Notes under the pieces: model-generated
Told to the model about the DNA's origin: nothing
Database searches by the model: none
Seen by the model: the letters and a program-made list of their open reading frames with translations, nothing else
Program-made: the position numbers and the translations under genes
Source: Endozoicomonas sp. G2_2
GTDB taxonomy: Bacteria; Pseudomonadota; Gammaproteobacteria; Nevskiales; Salinisphaeraceae
Direction of reading: 5' to 3'
Assembly (NCBI RefSeq): GCF_017744135.1
Contig: NZ_JAGHQU010000001.1
Location: forward strand, 434,001 to 498,000
DNA: 64,000 nt
Shown here: positions 24,718 through 33,401 of the stretch, piece after piece
Layout: every line of letters starts with the position of its first letter
How positions within the stretch are numbered: the first letter of the stretch is position 1

Positions 24718-26292
24718 ATGAGCGAAGAAAAGCGTAACGACGCGCCGTCCAGAACGGGCGCCGACAAGGACAAGAGCGCGGCATCCGCCTCGAAACCGGA
24801 CCAGACCAGCGGCACGCCGAGCAAGACGTCATCCGCGGCATCGTCGGGTGCGGCATCCGCGCCGGCGACCGATCCCGCGCCGGCCAAGGCGGCCGACAAG
24901 AACGCGGCCGCGGGCGGCAAGTCCAAGAACGGGTCGAGCAAGAATGCAGCCGGCTCGGGCAAGGGCGGTGCGAAGCCGGCCTCGACTGGCGGAACCGGCA
25001 AGCCGGCATCGAAGCCGGCCGACAAGTCGTCGGCCTCGGAAACCGACAAGAGCACGGGCGCTGCCGCGTCCGCGTCGCGGGCATCCAGCGGCGGCAGTGC
25101 CGGCACGCCGAACCGGGCCGCGCCGTCGACCGGCGGTGGCAATGGCGGCAGCGGCGCGAGCAAGATCATAGCTATCGTCGCCGTGGTGATCGCGATCATC
25201 GCGCTGATCCTGTCGGGCTGGCTGTTTTCGCGCGGCCAGAGCCGCCTGGCGTCACTGGATTCGCGCCTGAACACGGTGGAAAACGGCATGGAATCGAACG
25301 TGCAGGACGTGGTCATGCCGCGTCTGAAGCGTTTCGACTCCCGCCTGCAATCGGTCAGCGGCGACGTGGCGCAACAGAGCGACACCCTGTCGTCGCTGCA
25401 GCAGTCGGTGCAGCAGACTCAGACCCAGATGGCCGACGTGGCCGACAAGGTCGCGGGCAGCAATAACCGTTGGGATCTCAATCAGATCGAGTCGCTGCTG
25501 CGCGCTGCGAATCAGCGTCTGCAGCTGTACGACGATCCGGAAGGTGCGCGCCAGGCGCTCGAACTCGCCAGCGACGCGATCCGGCGCAAGAACGACCCGC
25601 GTCTGTTCGATCTGCGTGGCGAGATCGTCAACGAAATCGCCGCGCTCGATGCGCTGCCGAACCCCGATGTCGAAGGCATGTCGCTCACGCTCGCGGCGAT
25701 GATCGAACAGGTGCCCAAGCTGCCGCTGGCGTCCAACGTGCCCGGCGAGTTCCAGCCCGACGGCGAAGCGGCCGGTGACGAGTCGTCGCCAGAAGGCGGT
25801 GACGACTCCGGCATGTCCATGGCGCAGTTCCAGGCCGAGTTCAGCCAGGGCTGGGATCACTTCGTGGACTCGGTCGGCGAGGCCATGTCGGGCATGTTCA
25901 CGATCCGCCGCGCCGATGGCACACAGCGCGCGCTGCTGCCGCCGGATCAGGCGTTCTTCCTGAATCAGAACCTCCAGCTGGAGCTGCGCGCGGCGCGCCT
26001 GGCGCTGCTCGAGCGCGATACGCAGAACTATCGCGACAGCCTCGCGAATGCCCGGCAGTGGCTCGAGGACTATTACGATACCGGTGCCGCGCCGGTCTCC
26101 AACATGGCCGAGCGTCTGGATCAGATGAGCAACGTCAAGCTCGACTGGGACGCACCCGACATCACGGCGAGCCTCGTGAACCTGCGCGAAATGATGTCGC
26201 AGCGTACGGGTAGCGCGAGCGCCGGCAACGGCGCCCAGGCGAATGAACAGAACACGAGCGACGGCGAGGCAGCCGCGCAGGACGGTCAGTGA
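24718..26292 (+). CDS. hemX: HemX-like membrane protein (uroporphyrinogen-III C-methyltransferase family)
   Basis: A 524-residue single-pass membrane protein. Residues 1-145 are low-complexity Ser/Ala/Lys/Gly with no predicted fold; one membrane helix follows (about 149-170, IIAIVAVVIAIIALILSGWL); then a coiled coil (about 175-240, SLDSRLNTVENGM) and the HemX domain with NNRWDLNQIESLLRAANQRL near 248, FFLNQNLQLELRAARLALLERD near 418 (both in part). HemX lacks methyltransferase motifs; its role is unclear, possibly scaffolding of the heme pathway. The ATG at 24718 is used; upstream frame overlaps hemD. The N-terminal tail is unusually long. Confidence 0.88.
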   Translation: MSEEKRNDAPSRTGADKDKSAASASKPDQTSGTPSKTSSAASSGAASAPATDPAPAKAADKNAAAGGKSKNGSSKNAAGSGKGGAKPASTGGTGKPASKPADKSSASETDKSTGAAASASRASSGGSAGTPNRAAPSTGGGNGGSGASKIIAIVAVVIAIIALILSGWLFSRGQSRLASLDSRLNTVENGMESNVQDVVMPRLKRFDSRLQSVSGDVAQQSDTLSSLQQSVQQTQTQMADVADKVAGSNNRWDLNQIESLLRAANQRLQLYDDPEGARQALELASDAIRRKNDPRLFDLRGEIVNEIAALDALPNPDVEGMSLTLAAMIEQVPKLPLASNVPGEFQPDGEAAGDESSPEGGDDSGMSMAQFQAEFSQGWDHFVDSVGEAMSGMFTIRRADGTQRALLPPDQAFFLNQNLQLELRAARLALLERDTQNYRDSLANARQWLEDYYDTGAAPVSNMAERLDQMSNVKLDWDAPDITASLVNLREMMSQRTGSASAGNGAQANEQNTSDGEAAAQDGQ

Positions 26293-27479
26293 TGCGACGT
26301 CTGCTGCTGGTCTTCTCGCTGTTCGTCATCGTCGGGATCACCGTCGCGCTGGTCTTTCGCGACCAGCAGGGCTATCTGCTGCTGTCTTTCGGCGGCTGGC
26401 AGATTGAAACCTCGCTGCTGTTCGCGGTCGGTGTGCTGCTGGTCGCGCTGTGGGTGGCGATCACGGTCTGGAAGCTGATCGTGGCCGGCGTGTTGCTGCC
26501 CAGTTCCCTGCGCAACCGGCTTGCAGCCCGGCGCGAGCGCAAGGCGCGCAACTCGCTTTACGACGGCCTGCTGCTGTTGATGGAAGGCCGCTGGTCGCGA
26601 GCCGAAACAGAGCTCGCGCGTCTGGCCGACCGCCACGAAGCGCCGGGTCTGAACTACCTGCTGGCCTCGCGTGCCGCCCAGTTCCAGGGCCATGTCTCGG
26701 ATCGCGATCGCTATCTGGAAATGGCCTCGTCCAAGCGTGGTGCGAGTGAACTCGCCGTGCTGCTGACCCAGGCCCAGATGCAGATCCAGCAGGGCCAGAG
26801 TGCCGAGGCGATGGCCAGTCTGGCGCGTCTCTATCAGATGGAACCCACGCATCCGCAGGTGCTGCAGCTCTACAGCGCGCAGGCCGCGAGCGTGGGCGAC
26901 TACAAGCAGCTGCGCGCGCTGGTGCCCGCGCTCTACAAGCATGGCGACATGCCCACCGAGAACATCGACCGGCTGGCTGTGGACGCCTGGAACGACGAAC
27001 TCGCGAATCACCAGCAAAAGGATGCGATCGCGCTGAGCACCGCCTGGAAACGGGTGCCCAAGCGCCTGCGTTCCCAGCCGGGCATGGTCGAGCGCTATGC
27101 CAAGCTGCTCAAGCGTGCCGGCGCCGACGATCAGGCCGCCGACGTGATCCGTGATGCGCTCAAGCACGAATGGAGCGCGTCGCTGGTGCTGCTGTTCGGT
27201 GATCTGCAGTGCAACGATCGGACCGCGCAGCTGGCCACGGCGGAAGGCTGGCTCAAGCAGTACGGCGAAGAGCCGGAGCTGCTGCTGGTTGCCGGTCGGC
27301 TGTGTCTGCGCAACCGTCTCTGGGGGCGTGCGCGCAGCTACTTCGAGGCCAGCCAGAAGAATCAGTCGCGCCCGGATGCGCTGCTCGAACTCGGCCGTCT
27401 GTTCGAAGAGATCAACGAAAAGGAAGAGGCCCGGTCGGCCTATCGTCAGGGCCTGGAGTTGCGCGGCAACGACAGCTGA
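26292..27479 (+). CDS. hemY: HemY-like membrane protein with TPR repeats
   Basis: A 395-residue HemY (not the protoporphyrinogen oxidase of the same name). Two N-terminal membrane helices (about 4-22 and 38-62) flank YLLLSFGGWQIETSL, the family mark; then TPR-type helices (about 85-390) beginning LYDGLLLLMEGRWSRAETEL. Start: the sequence GTGATG gives either GTG 26289 or ATG 26292; ATG shares one base with the hemX stop, so the pair is translationally coupled. Role in heme synthesis is unproven; it may stabilise pathway proteins at the membrane. Confidence 0.9.
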   Translation: MRRLLLVFSLFVIVGITVALVFRDQQGYLLLSFGGWQIETSLLFAVGVLLVALWVAITVWKLIVAGVLLPSSLRNRLAARRERKARNSLYDGLLLLMEGRWSRAETELARLADRHEAPGLNYLLASRAAQFQGHVSDRDRYLEMASSKRGASELAVLLTQAQMQIQQGQSAEAMASLARLYQMEPTHPQVLQLYSAQAASVGDYKQLRALVPALYKHGDMPTENIDRLAVDAWNDELANHQQKDAIALSTAWKRVPKRLRSQPGMVERYAKLLKRAGADDQAADVIRDALKHEWSASLVLLFGDLQCNDRTAQLATAEGWLKQYGEEPELLLVAGRLCLRNRLWGRARSYFEASQKNQSRPDALLELGRLFEEINEKEEARSAYRQGLELRGNDS

Positions 27480-27491
27480 TCGTTGCGCATC

Positions 27492-28355
27492 ATGCAGACC
27501 CTGATCATCGGTTGCGGGGATACCGGCGTGCGCGTCGCGGCGCGCGCCGTGGCGGCGGGCGACACGGTCACCGGCGTGGTCCGCAGCGACGCCAGTGCTG
27601 CGCGCGTACGCGCCGTGGGCGCCCATGCCCGCGTTCTCGATCTGGACAACGACCCGCTCGACGACCTGCCACAGGTGGATCGCCTGTTCTACTTCGCGCC
27701 GCCGCCGCGCGAGGGCACGGCCGATACCCGCATGGCAGGCGTGCTCGATGCGCTGGCCGATTCGATGCCGCAGCGCGCCGTCTATATCAGCACCAGCGGC
27801 GTGTACGGCGATTGTGGTGGCGCCTGGGTCGATGAAAATCGCCGGGTGAATGCCGAAAGCGAGCGCGCCAAGCGTCGCGTCGACGCCGAGACGCGCATGC
27901 TCGCCTACTGCGGCCACGCCTGCATACTGCGTGCGCCGGGCATCTACGGGCCGAACCGGCTACCGATCCAGCGCGTGCTCGATGGCACGCCGATCCTGGA
28001 CGATGCCGACGGCGGCTGGAGCAACCGGATTCATATCGACGATCTGGCCGGGATCGCATGGCTGGCGGGTACGCGCGCGATGCCGCACAGCGTCTACAAC
28101 GCCTGCGACGGTAACCCCACCGGCCTCGGCGTCTACTACGACACGCTCGCCCACATGCTGGGTGCAGCACCGCCACCGCGTATTTCCTGGACTCAGGCGC
28201 AAGCGCGCTTTTCGGCCATGCGGTTGTCGTTTCTGCGCGAATCGCGTCGACTGACCAATCAGCGGCTGCTCGCCGATACCGATTACGTCTTCAGTTTCGC
28301 GGATTTTCGCGACGGCCTTGCGGCCAGCCTGCGTGCCGAACCGCCTCTGGACTGA
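27492..28355 (+). CDS. NAD(P)-binding epimerase-like protein (YeeZ-type extended SDR)
   Basis: A 287-residue Rossmann protein: TLIIGCGDTGVRVAAR (residues 3-18) binds the cofactor, YISTSGVYGD near 97 is the active-site strand, and ILRAPGIYGPNRLP near 145 is the typical extended-SDR segment. The usual catalytic YxxxK is not clear (NAESERAKRRVDAE at the expected place), so dehydrogenase or epimerase activity may be lost or altered. It begins 12 bases after hemY and probably ends the hem transcript. ATG 27492 is preferred over a TTG at 27483. Confidence 0.82.
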   Translation: MQTLIIGCGDTGVRVAARAVAAGDTVTGVVRSDASAARVRAVGAHARVLDLDNDPLDDLPQVDRLFYFAPPPREGTADTRMAGVLDALADSMPQRAVYISTSGVYGDCGGAWVDENRRVNAESERAKRRVDAETRMLAYCGHACILRAPGIYGPNRLPIQRVLDGTPILDDADGGWSNRIHIDDLAGIAWLAGTRAMPHSVYNACDGNPTGLGVYYDTLAHMLGAAPPPRISWTQAQARFSAMRLSFLRESRRLTNQRLLADTDYVFSFADFRDGLAASLRAEPPLD

Positions 28356-28361
28356 CCGCGG

Positions 28362-28823
28362 CTAACCCCCGGCGCCGACTGTCGGGATGACCAGCGCCTT
28401 GCGATCCAGCCCCTCGGCAAACCGGGTGACGGTGGTATCGAGACAGTTCGCGCCGGTGAGGCCGAGCTGGACATCGCCGGTGGCGTTCTCGATCACGGCG
28501 ATGTTGTACAGGAAACTGGGCGTGCCGCCCCGGCAGTTGCCGATCCGATCGCCCGAAAGCGTGAGCCGGTACTTCGCTTGACGGGCAAGCCCGGCGTAGC
28601 CGCGGTTTCGTGCCAGCGCGTCGGCGTCGTATTCCAGCAAAGACCAGCCGCGCTCGCGCAGTTCGTCGCGCAGCCCGCGCGCGAGCATGCCGTCGTCCTG
28701 CGGTATGGCCATGGCCCGCGATGCGCCGTTGTCTGCCGGGGGCAGCGGCGCACCTGCACAGGCGGTCAGCATCCCGTAGAGCAGGATCGCGACGGCGGAA
28801 TGGGCAATCTGGCGAAGCTTCAT
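28362..28823 (-). CDS. Lipoprotein of unknown function
   Basis: A 153-residue predicted lipoprotein: basic start MKLRQIAHS, a hydrophobic run, then the lipobox LTAC with the lipidated Cys22. The mature part includes GLRDELRERGWSLLEYDADALA, AKYRLTLSGD and IGNCRGG, and a late conserved-looking NATGDVQLGLTGANC, giving several Cys that could pair. Proteins of this layout are found as small envelope lipoproteins but I do not recognise a named family. It converges with the epimerase-like gene with only six bases between stop codons. Confidence 0.72.
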   Translation of the reverse strand: MKLRQIAHSAVAILLYGMLTACAGAPLPPADNGASRAMAIPQDDGMLARGLRDELRERGWSLLEYDADALARNRGYAGLARQAKYRLTLSGDRIGNCRGGTPSFLYNIAVIENATGDVQLGLTGANCLDTTVTRFAEGLDRKALVIPTVGAGG

Positions 28824-28905
28824 CGGTTTCTTGGCGCGCAGGGCACTACAGCATAACCGCTGACGGGCAGGGTCCGCAGGCAAAGCGCAATCCGCCGGCG
28901 TGGGT

Positions 28906-31900
28906 TTACGCCGTGTCGGGTGTTTCGACGAGCGCCCGCGGCAGCAGGCGGCTGCGCAGATCCTCGACGATCACATAGAAACAGGGCACCAGCACCAGCG
29001 TGATGCCGGTCGCGAACAGGATGCCGAAGCCCAGGGAAATGGCCATCGGGATCATGAAGCGCGCCTGCAGCGATGTCTCGAAGATCATCGGGGCCAGACC
29101 GCCGAAAGTCGTGAGCGTGGTCAGCAGGATGGGCCGGAAACGGCGCACGGCGGCCAAGCGTACCGCGTCTGCCGCGTTTTCGCCGCGCTGACGCAGCGTG
29201 TTGGCGTAGTGGATGAGCACCAGCGAGTCGTTCACCACCACGCCGGCCAGGGCGAGCATGCCCATGAGGCTGATCACCGACAGTGAATAGCCCATGATTT
29301 CGTGGCCGATGATGGCGCCGACCACGGCAAACGGAATGGCGACCATCACGATGACCGGCTGCAGATAGCTCGCGAACGGAATCGCGAGCAGCATGTAGAT
29401 GCCGGCCAGCGAGAGCACGAACCCCACGAACAGCGCGTGCAGCGAATCGGCCGTGTCTTCCTGGCGCCCGGAATAGCCGTAGGTCAGGCCCGGGTAGTCC
29501 TCGGCCAGTTGCGGCAGCGTCTGCGCATTCAGCGTCTGGGTAATGCGGCTGGTGGCATCGAAGGGTGTGACGTTGGCGGTGACTTCGACGCTGCGTCGGC
29601 CGTTGCGGCGCGTGATCTGGGTGAAGGCGCGGCTGTAGTCGATATCGGCGACCTGATGCAGCGGCACATAGGTCGCATCCGGCGTGCGGATGAGCAGGTT
29701 GCGAATCGCCGCCGCGCTGTCGCGCTGCGCTTCGGGCAGCGTCACCATGATCTTCACCTCGTTGCGCCCCTGCAGCTGGCGCAGCGCCTCCGCGCCGTAG
29801 AAGGCCGCGCGCACCTGCGACCCCACGTCCGCATTGGTCAGGCCCAGCGAACGCCCGGCGTCGTTGAGCGTGAAACTGACCTGGTTCTTGCCCTGGGCCA
29901 CGCCGCTGTCGATATCGGTGGCGCCGGCGAATTCTCCCAGCCGCGCGGCCAGCGATTCCGCGGCGCGATCCAGCGTATCGGTATCGCGATGCGACAGCTC
30001 GACGGTGATCGCCTTGCCGGCGCCCGGCCCGCCCGCATCGGACTGGAACTGGGCCGACTGCAGACCGGCGACCTCGCCGAGCTGCTCGCGCCAGGCCTGG
30101 ACGAAGGCAGCGGTGCTGATCGGCCGCACGTCGGCCGGCTGCAGATAGACGCGCATCTCGATCGTGTTTTCCTCGATGGTGGCGAACACGCCGGTGGCGA
30201 GATTGTCGCCGCCGTTGTCTGCGATCACCTGCTCGGCTGCGGCTTCGAGGCGGTCGCGGGTTTCGGTCATGCGCGGCATCGGGCTGCCGTAGGGCAGCGT
30301 GAGCGTGGCCTGCGCGCGATCGGATTCCACCTTCGGCATAAGCGTGAAACCCATGCGCCCCGACATTGCCCAGGCGAGCACGACGAGCAGTACCGCGACG
30401 CCGAACGCCGAGGTGACATAGCGGTGGACGACCAGCTTCGAAGCAAACGGTGCGTAATAGTCGGACACCAGCCGCGAAAAGCCGCGCGAAAACGCCTGCT
30501 GGCGCCGGTGAATGGCGGCCGACAGCCGGTTGCGCTGGCGCGGCCGGCCGTGGGCCAGATGCGCCGGCATAATGAACAGCGCTTCCACCCACGACACCAG
30601 GAACACGGTGATCACCACCAGCGGGATCACGCCGAACAGCTTGCCAAGAAACCCCGGGACCAGCAGCAGGGGCAGGAAGGCCACGATGTTGGTCAGAATG
30701 GAGAAGGAGATGGGCATCGCCACATCGCGCGCGCCGGCCATCGCCGCTTCGAGCACGCCGGCGCCACGTTCGCGATGTTCATAGATGTTCTCGCCGGCCA
30801 CGATCGCGTCATCGACCACGATGCCCAGCGCGATGATGAAGGCGAACATGGAGATCATGTTGATGGTCACGCCCATCAACGGCAGGAACAGGAATGCGCC
30901 CAGGAACGCGGTGGGAATGCCCATCGTCACCCAGAACGCCAGGCGCATTTCCAGGAACAGGCTGAGTACGACGAGCACGAGCACCAGGCCCATGAACGCG
31001 TTCTTGAGCAACAGTTCGAGGCGCTGCTGATAGATCTCGGAGCTGTCGCCGTTGATTGCGTACTGCAGCGACGGCGGCAGGTCGGCTTCGAGATCATCCA
31101 TGACCTCGCGCGTGGCCTCCGATACCGAGATCGGCGTCTGCTTGCCGACCCGGAATACCTCGATCCCGATCGAGCGCGCGCCGTCGTAGGTGGCCTCGGT
31201 CTTACTGTCCTCGAACCCGTTTTCGACATCCGCCACGTCGCCCAGACGTACCACCGTGCCCTCGGGCGTGGTGAGCAGCGGGATGCGCTCGAACTCGCGT
31301 GCGGCGTCGCGCCGGCCTTCCAGGCGCAGCAGCACCTCGCCCGACGCGGTATCGGCGCTGCCGCCGGCCACGTCCACGGCGGATGCGGCGACGGTATCGG
31401 CCACCTCGCCGAGCGTCAGGCCATAGCTGCGCAGGCGCTCCTGCGCGATGGCGATGCGGATCACGTAGTCGCGCACGCCCTCGAGTTCCACCTGGGTGAT
31501 GTCCGGCGACTGCAGCAGCCGGTCGCGCACCTCTTCGGCGTAGGCACGCAGCGCCGTCTCGCTCACATCGCCATAAATCTGGATATCGAGCACGTCGCGC
31601 TGGTGATCCGACAACGAGATCACCGGCTGTTCGGCATCGTCCGGGAAAGTCGTGATCTGGCTGATCGCCTGCTGCACGTCCTGAAATACGGCCTGGCCGT
31701 CGGCGGACTCCGATAGCTCCAGTGTGACCGTACCGCTGCCTTCCGAGGCGGTCGCGGTCATCTCGTCGATGCCGGAGACATCGCGCACCTTCTCCTCGAT
31801 GGCGAGCACGATGTTCTGTTCCACCTGCTCGGGCGTCGCGCCCGGATACGACACGGACACCGTGACCATGTCCAGGCTGAACTCGGGAAAGACTTCCTGC

Positions 31901-32016
31901 TTGATCAGCGTCGTCATCAGCAGGCCGCCGGCCAGCAGCGCGAGCATCAGCAGGTTCGGGGTGACCCGGTTGGCCACCATCCAGGCCATCGGTCCGCGAC
32001 GGTTGGCATCGCTCAC
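28906..32016 (-). CDS. RND efflux pump, inner-membrane subunit (HAE1 family)
   Basis: A 1036-residue AcrB-type proton-driven drug exporter. Two halves each with a periplasmic porter region and 12 membrane helices in total. Seen: the N-terminal helix (MAWMVANRVTPNLLMLALLAGG start, in part), FPEFSLDMVTVSVSYPGATPEQVE (in part) in the porter region, and ALGIVVDDAIVAGENIYEH in helix 4, which holds the pair of Asp that carry protons. It starts with GTG overlapping the adaptor stop by four bases (GTGA). Substrates cannot be predicted; several such pumps (MexF-, AcrF-like) export drugs, detergents or fatty acids. Confidence 0.95.
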   Translation of the reverse strand: MSDANRRGPMAWMVANRVTPNLLMLALLAGGLLMTTLIKQEVFPEFSLDMVTVSVSYPGATPEQVEQNIVLAIEEKVRDVSGIDEMTATASEGSGTVTLELSESADGQAVFQDVQQAISQITTFPDDAEQPVISLSDHQRDVLDIQIYGDVSETALRAYAEEVRDRLLQSPDITQVELEGVRDYVIRIAIAQERLRSYGLTLGEVADTVAASAVDVAGGSADTASGEVLLRLEGRRDAAREFERIPLLTTPEGTVVRLGDVADVENGFEDSKTEATYDGARSIGIEVFRVGKQTPISVSEATREVMDDLEADLPPSLQYAINGDSSEIYQQRLELLLKNAFMGLVLVLVVLSLFLEMRLAFWVTMGIPTAFLGAFLFLPLMGVTINMISMFAFIIALGIVVDDAIVAGENIYEHRERGAGVLEAAMAGARDVAMPISFSILTNIVAFLPLLLVPGFLGKLFGVIPLVVITVFLVSWVEALFIMPAHLAHGRPRQRNRLSAAIHRRQQAFSRGFSRLVSDYYAPFASKLVVHRYVTSAFGVAVLLVVLAWAMSGRMGFTLMPKVESDRAQATLTLPYGSPMPRMTETRDRLEAAAEQVIADNGGDNLATGVFATIEENTIEMRVYLQPADVRPISTAAFVQAWREQLGEVAGLQSAQFQSDAGGPGAGKAITVELSHRDTDTLDRAAESLAARLGEFAGATDIDSGVAQGKNQVSFTLNDAGRSLGLTNADVGSQVRAAFYGAEALRQLQGRNEVKIMVTLPEAQRDSAAAIRNLLIRTPDATYVPLHQVADIDYSRAFTQITRRNGRRSVEVTANVTPFDATSRITQTLNAQTLPQLAEDYPGLTYGYSGRQEDTADSLHALFVGFVLSLAGIYMLLAIPFASYLQPVIVMVAIPFAVVGAIIGHEIMGYSLSVISLMGMLALAGVVVNDSLVLIHYANTLRQRGENAADAVRLAAVRRFRPILLTTLTTFGGLAPMIFETSLQARFMIPMAISLGFGILFATGITLVLVPCFYVIVEDLRSRLLPRALVETPDTA

Positions 32017-33401
32017 GAGCGCGGCTCCGTGGCGTGGGCCCGGGCACGCGCCTGGCGGCTGCCATCGACGGCATCCCCGGCGTCGGCCGGCGGACCGGTC
32101 AGGCGCAGTGAACGCGCTACGCCTTCAACTGCGTGGTCGGCCTCGTTGCCCGTTTGGTCGGCCAGCGACGTGGCTTCGCGGTCGGGCGCGTCATCCGGCG
32201 CCTGCTCGTCGACCGTGGCGGATTCAACCCGGATCGGCAGCCCCTGGATCGGCGCGGTCAGTTCGCTGGTGATCACGGCGTCGCCCGGCGCCAGTCCGCT
32301 GGCGATGACGGTCTGGTTGGCATCGCGGTAGAGGATATCGACGCTGCGGATATCCAGCCGGTTCTCGTCGGTCATCACCCAGACGTTGTTGTTCTCGTGC
32401 ACGAACGCCGAATCGACGAGCACGCTGCCGGTCGGAATCCGGGCCTCGAGGGCGGCGCGCACATAGGCGCCGATCAGCAGGCGGCTGTCTGCCGGCGTGT
32501 TGTCGCCGAGCGGGTCGGGCACCTGCAGCAGCACCCGTGCCATGCGCCCGGAGGTTTCCAGCGCCGGCTGGATGCGCAGCACCTCGGCGGGCAGGAACGC
32601 ATCGTCGCCCCAGGCGTCGGGGTAATAGATCTGTGCCGGCGTGCCGGCGCGGTCGCTACCGGCGGCATGAATGAAGCGCAGCTGATCGACGGGCAGCGAG
32701 ACGTTGACCCAGTACGCCTCGGTGGCGGCGAGCGTGGCGAGGGTGTCGCTGGTGGCAACCACGTCGCCGAGCGAGGCGCTGCGTTCGGTCACGATGCCGG
32801 TGAACGGCGCGCGTACCGTGGTGCGATCGAGATCCAGCTGCGCCTGCTCGACGGCGGTACGGGCGGCCTCGACGTCTGCCTTGGCCTGTTCCAGCTGCGG
32901 GCCGCGCAGGGCCAGGTCGCGCTCGTCGGCGCTGACCTCGGTGCCGACCAGAGACAGTTCGCGTTCGGCGACCGCCTGCTGGCCCTGTTCCACGCGCAGT
33001 GCGGCCCGGGCGTTGGCGAGATCGGTGCGCGTGCTGTTGAGCGCGAGCCGGTAGTCGGCATCGTCGATGCGCGCGAGCACCTCGTCTTTTTCAAAGCGCG
33101 TGCCCGGAGCGAGCTTGTCGGTGAGGGCCACGATCTGGCCGGAGACGCGAGCGCGCAGGGTGGTGGCATCCGCGGCTTCGACCGTGCCGTTGGCATCGAA
33201 ATCCAGCGTGGCCGGCGCGGCCTCGGCCGGCGTGACCGTCACCAGCCGGGCCTGGCGCTGCTGCGCCTTGGCGCGCGGCGCGCTCGGCTGGCTTTCGAGC
33301 AGCCACAGGGCCGCGATCACGCCGACGGCGAGAATCAGCAGCGGCAGCGCGAGCCAGACCGTGCGGCGCGTAAGGCGGGAAACATTGCGCGAGGTGTTCA
33401 T
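32013..33401 (-). CDS. RND efflux periplasmic adaptor subunit
   Basis: A 462-residue membrane-fusion protein. One N-terminal helix (about 15-33) anchors it; then the lipoyl/beta-barrel scaffold with GTVEAADATTLRARVSGQIVAL (in part) near 70, an alpha-helical hairpin rich in Ala/Glu/Gln (about 110-190, ARAALRVEQGQQAVAEREL), and DRTTVRAPFTGIVTERSASLGD near 193, typical adaptor motifs. The last 60 residues are a charged, probably disordered tail that is longer than usual. It overlaps both neighbours by four bases, so the three pump genes are translated as a unit. Confidence 0.93.
   Translation of the reverse strand: MNTSRNVSRLTRRTVWLALPLLILAVGVIAALWLLESQPSAPRAKAQQRQARLVTVTPAEAAPATLDFDANGTVEAADATTLRARVSGQIVALTDKLAPGTRFEKDEVLARIDDADYRLALNSTRTDLANARAALRVEQGQQAVAERELSLVGTEVSADERDLALRGPQLEQAKADVEAARTAVEQAQLDLDRTTVRAPFTGIVTERSASLGDVVATSDTLATLAATEAYWVNVSLPVDQLRFIHAAGSDRAGTPAQIYYPDAWGDDAFLPAEVLRIQPALETSGRMARVLLQVPDPLGDNTPADSRLLIGAYVRAALEARIPTGSVLVDSAFVHENNNVWVMTDENRLDIRSVDILYRDANQTVIASGLAPGDAVITSELTAPIQGLPIRVESATVDEQAPDDAPDREATSLADQTGNEADHAVEGVARSLRLTGPPADAGDAVDGSRQARARAHATEPRS

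Noticed and set aside
28820-30592. 590-residue minus-strand frame overlapping the pump gene in another frame
   Set aside because: Arg/Gly/Ala-rich out-of-frame reading of the RND pump; stops and starts do not match any family.
29302-31716. 804-residue open frame on the plus strand opposite the RND pump gene
   Set aside because: Antisense frame produced by high GC content; no family features, and the minus-strand pump gene is complete and conserved.
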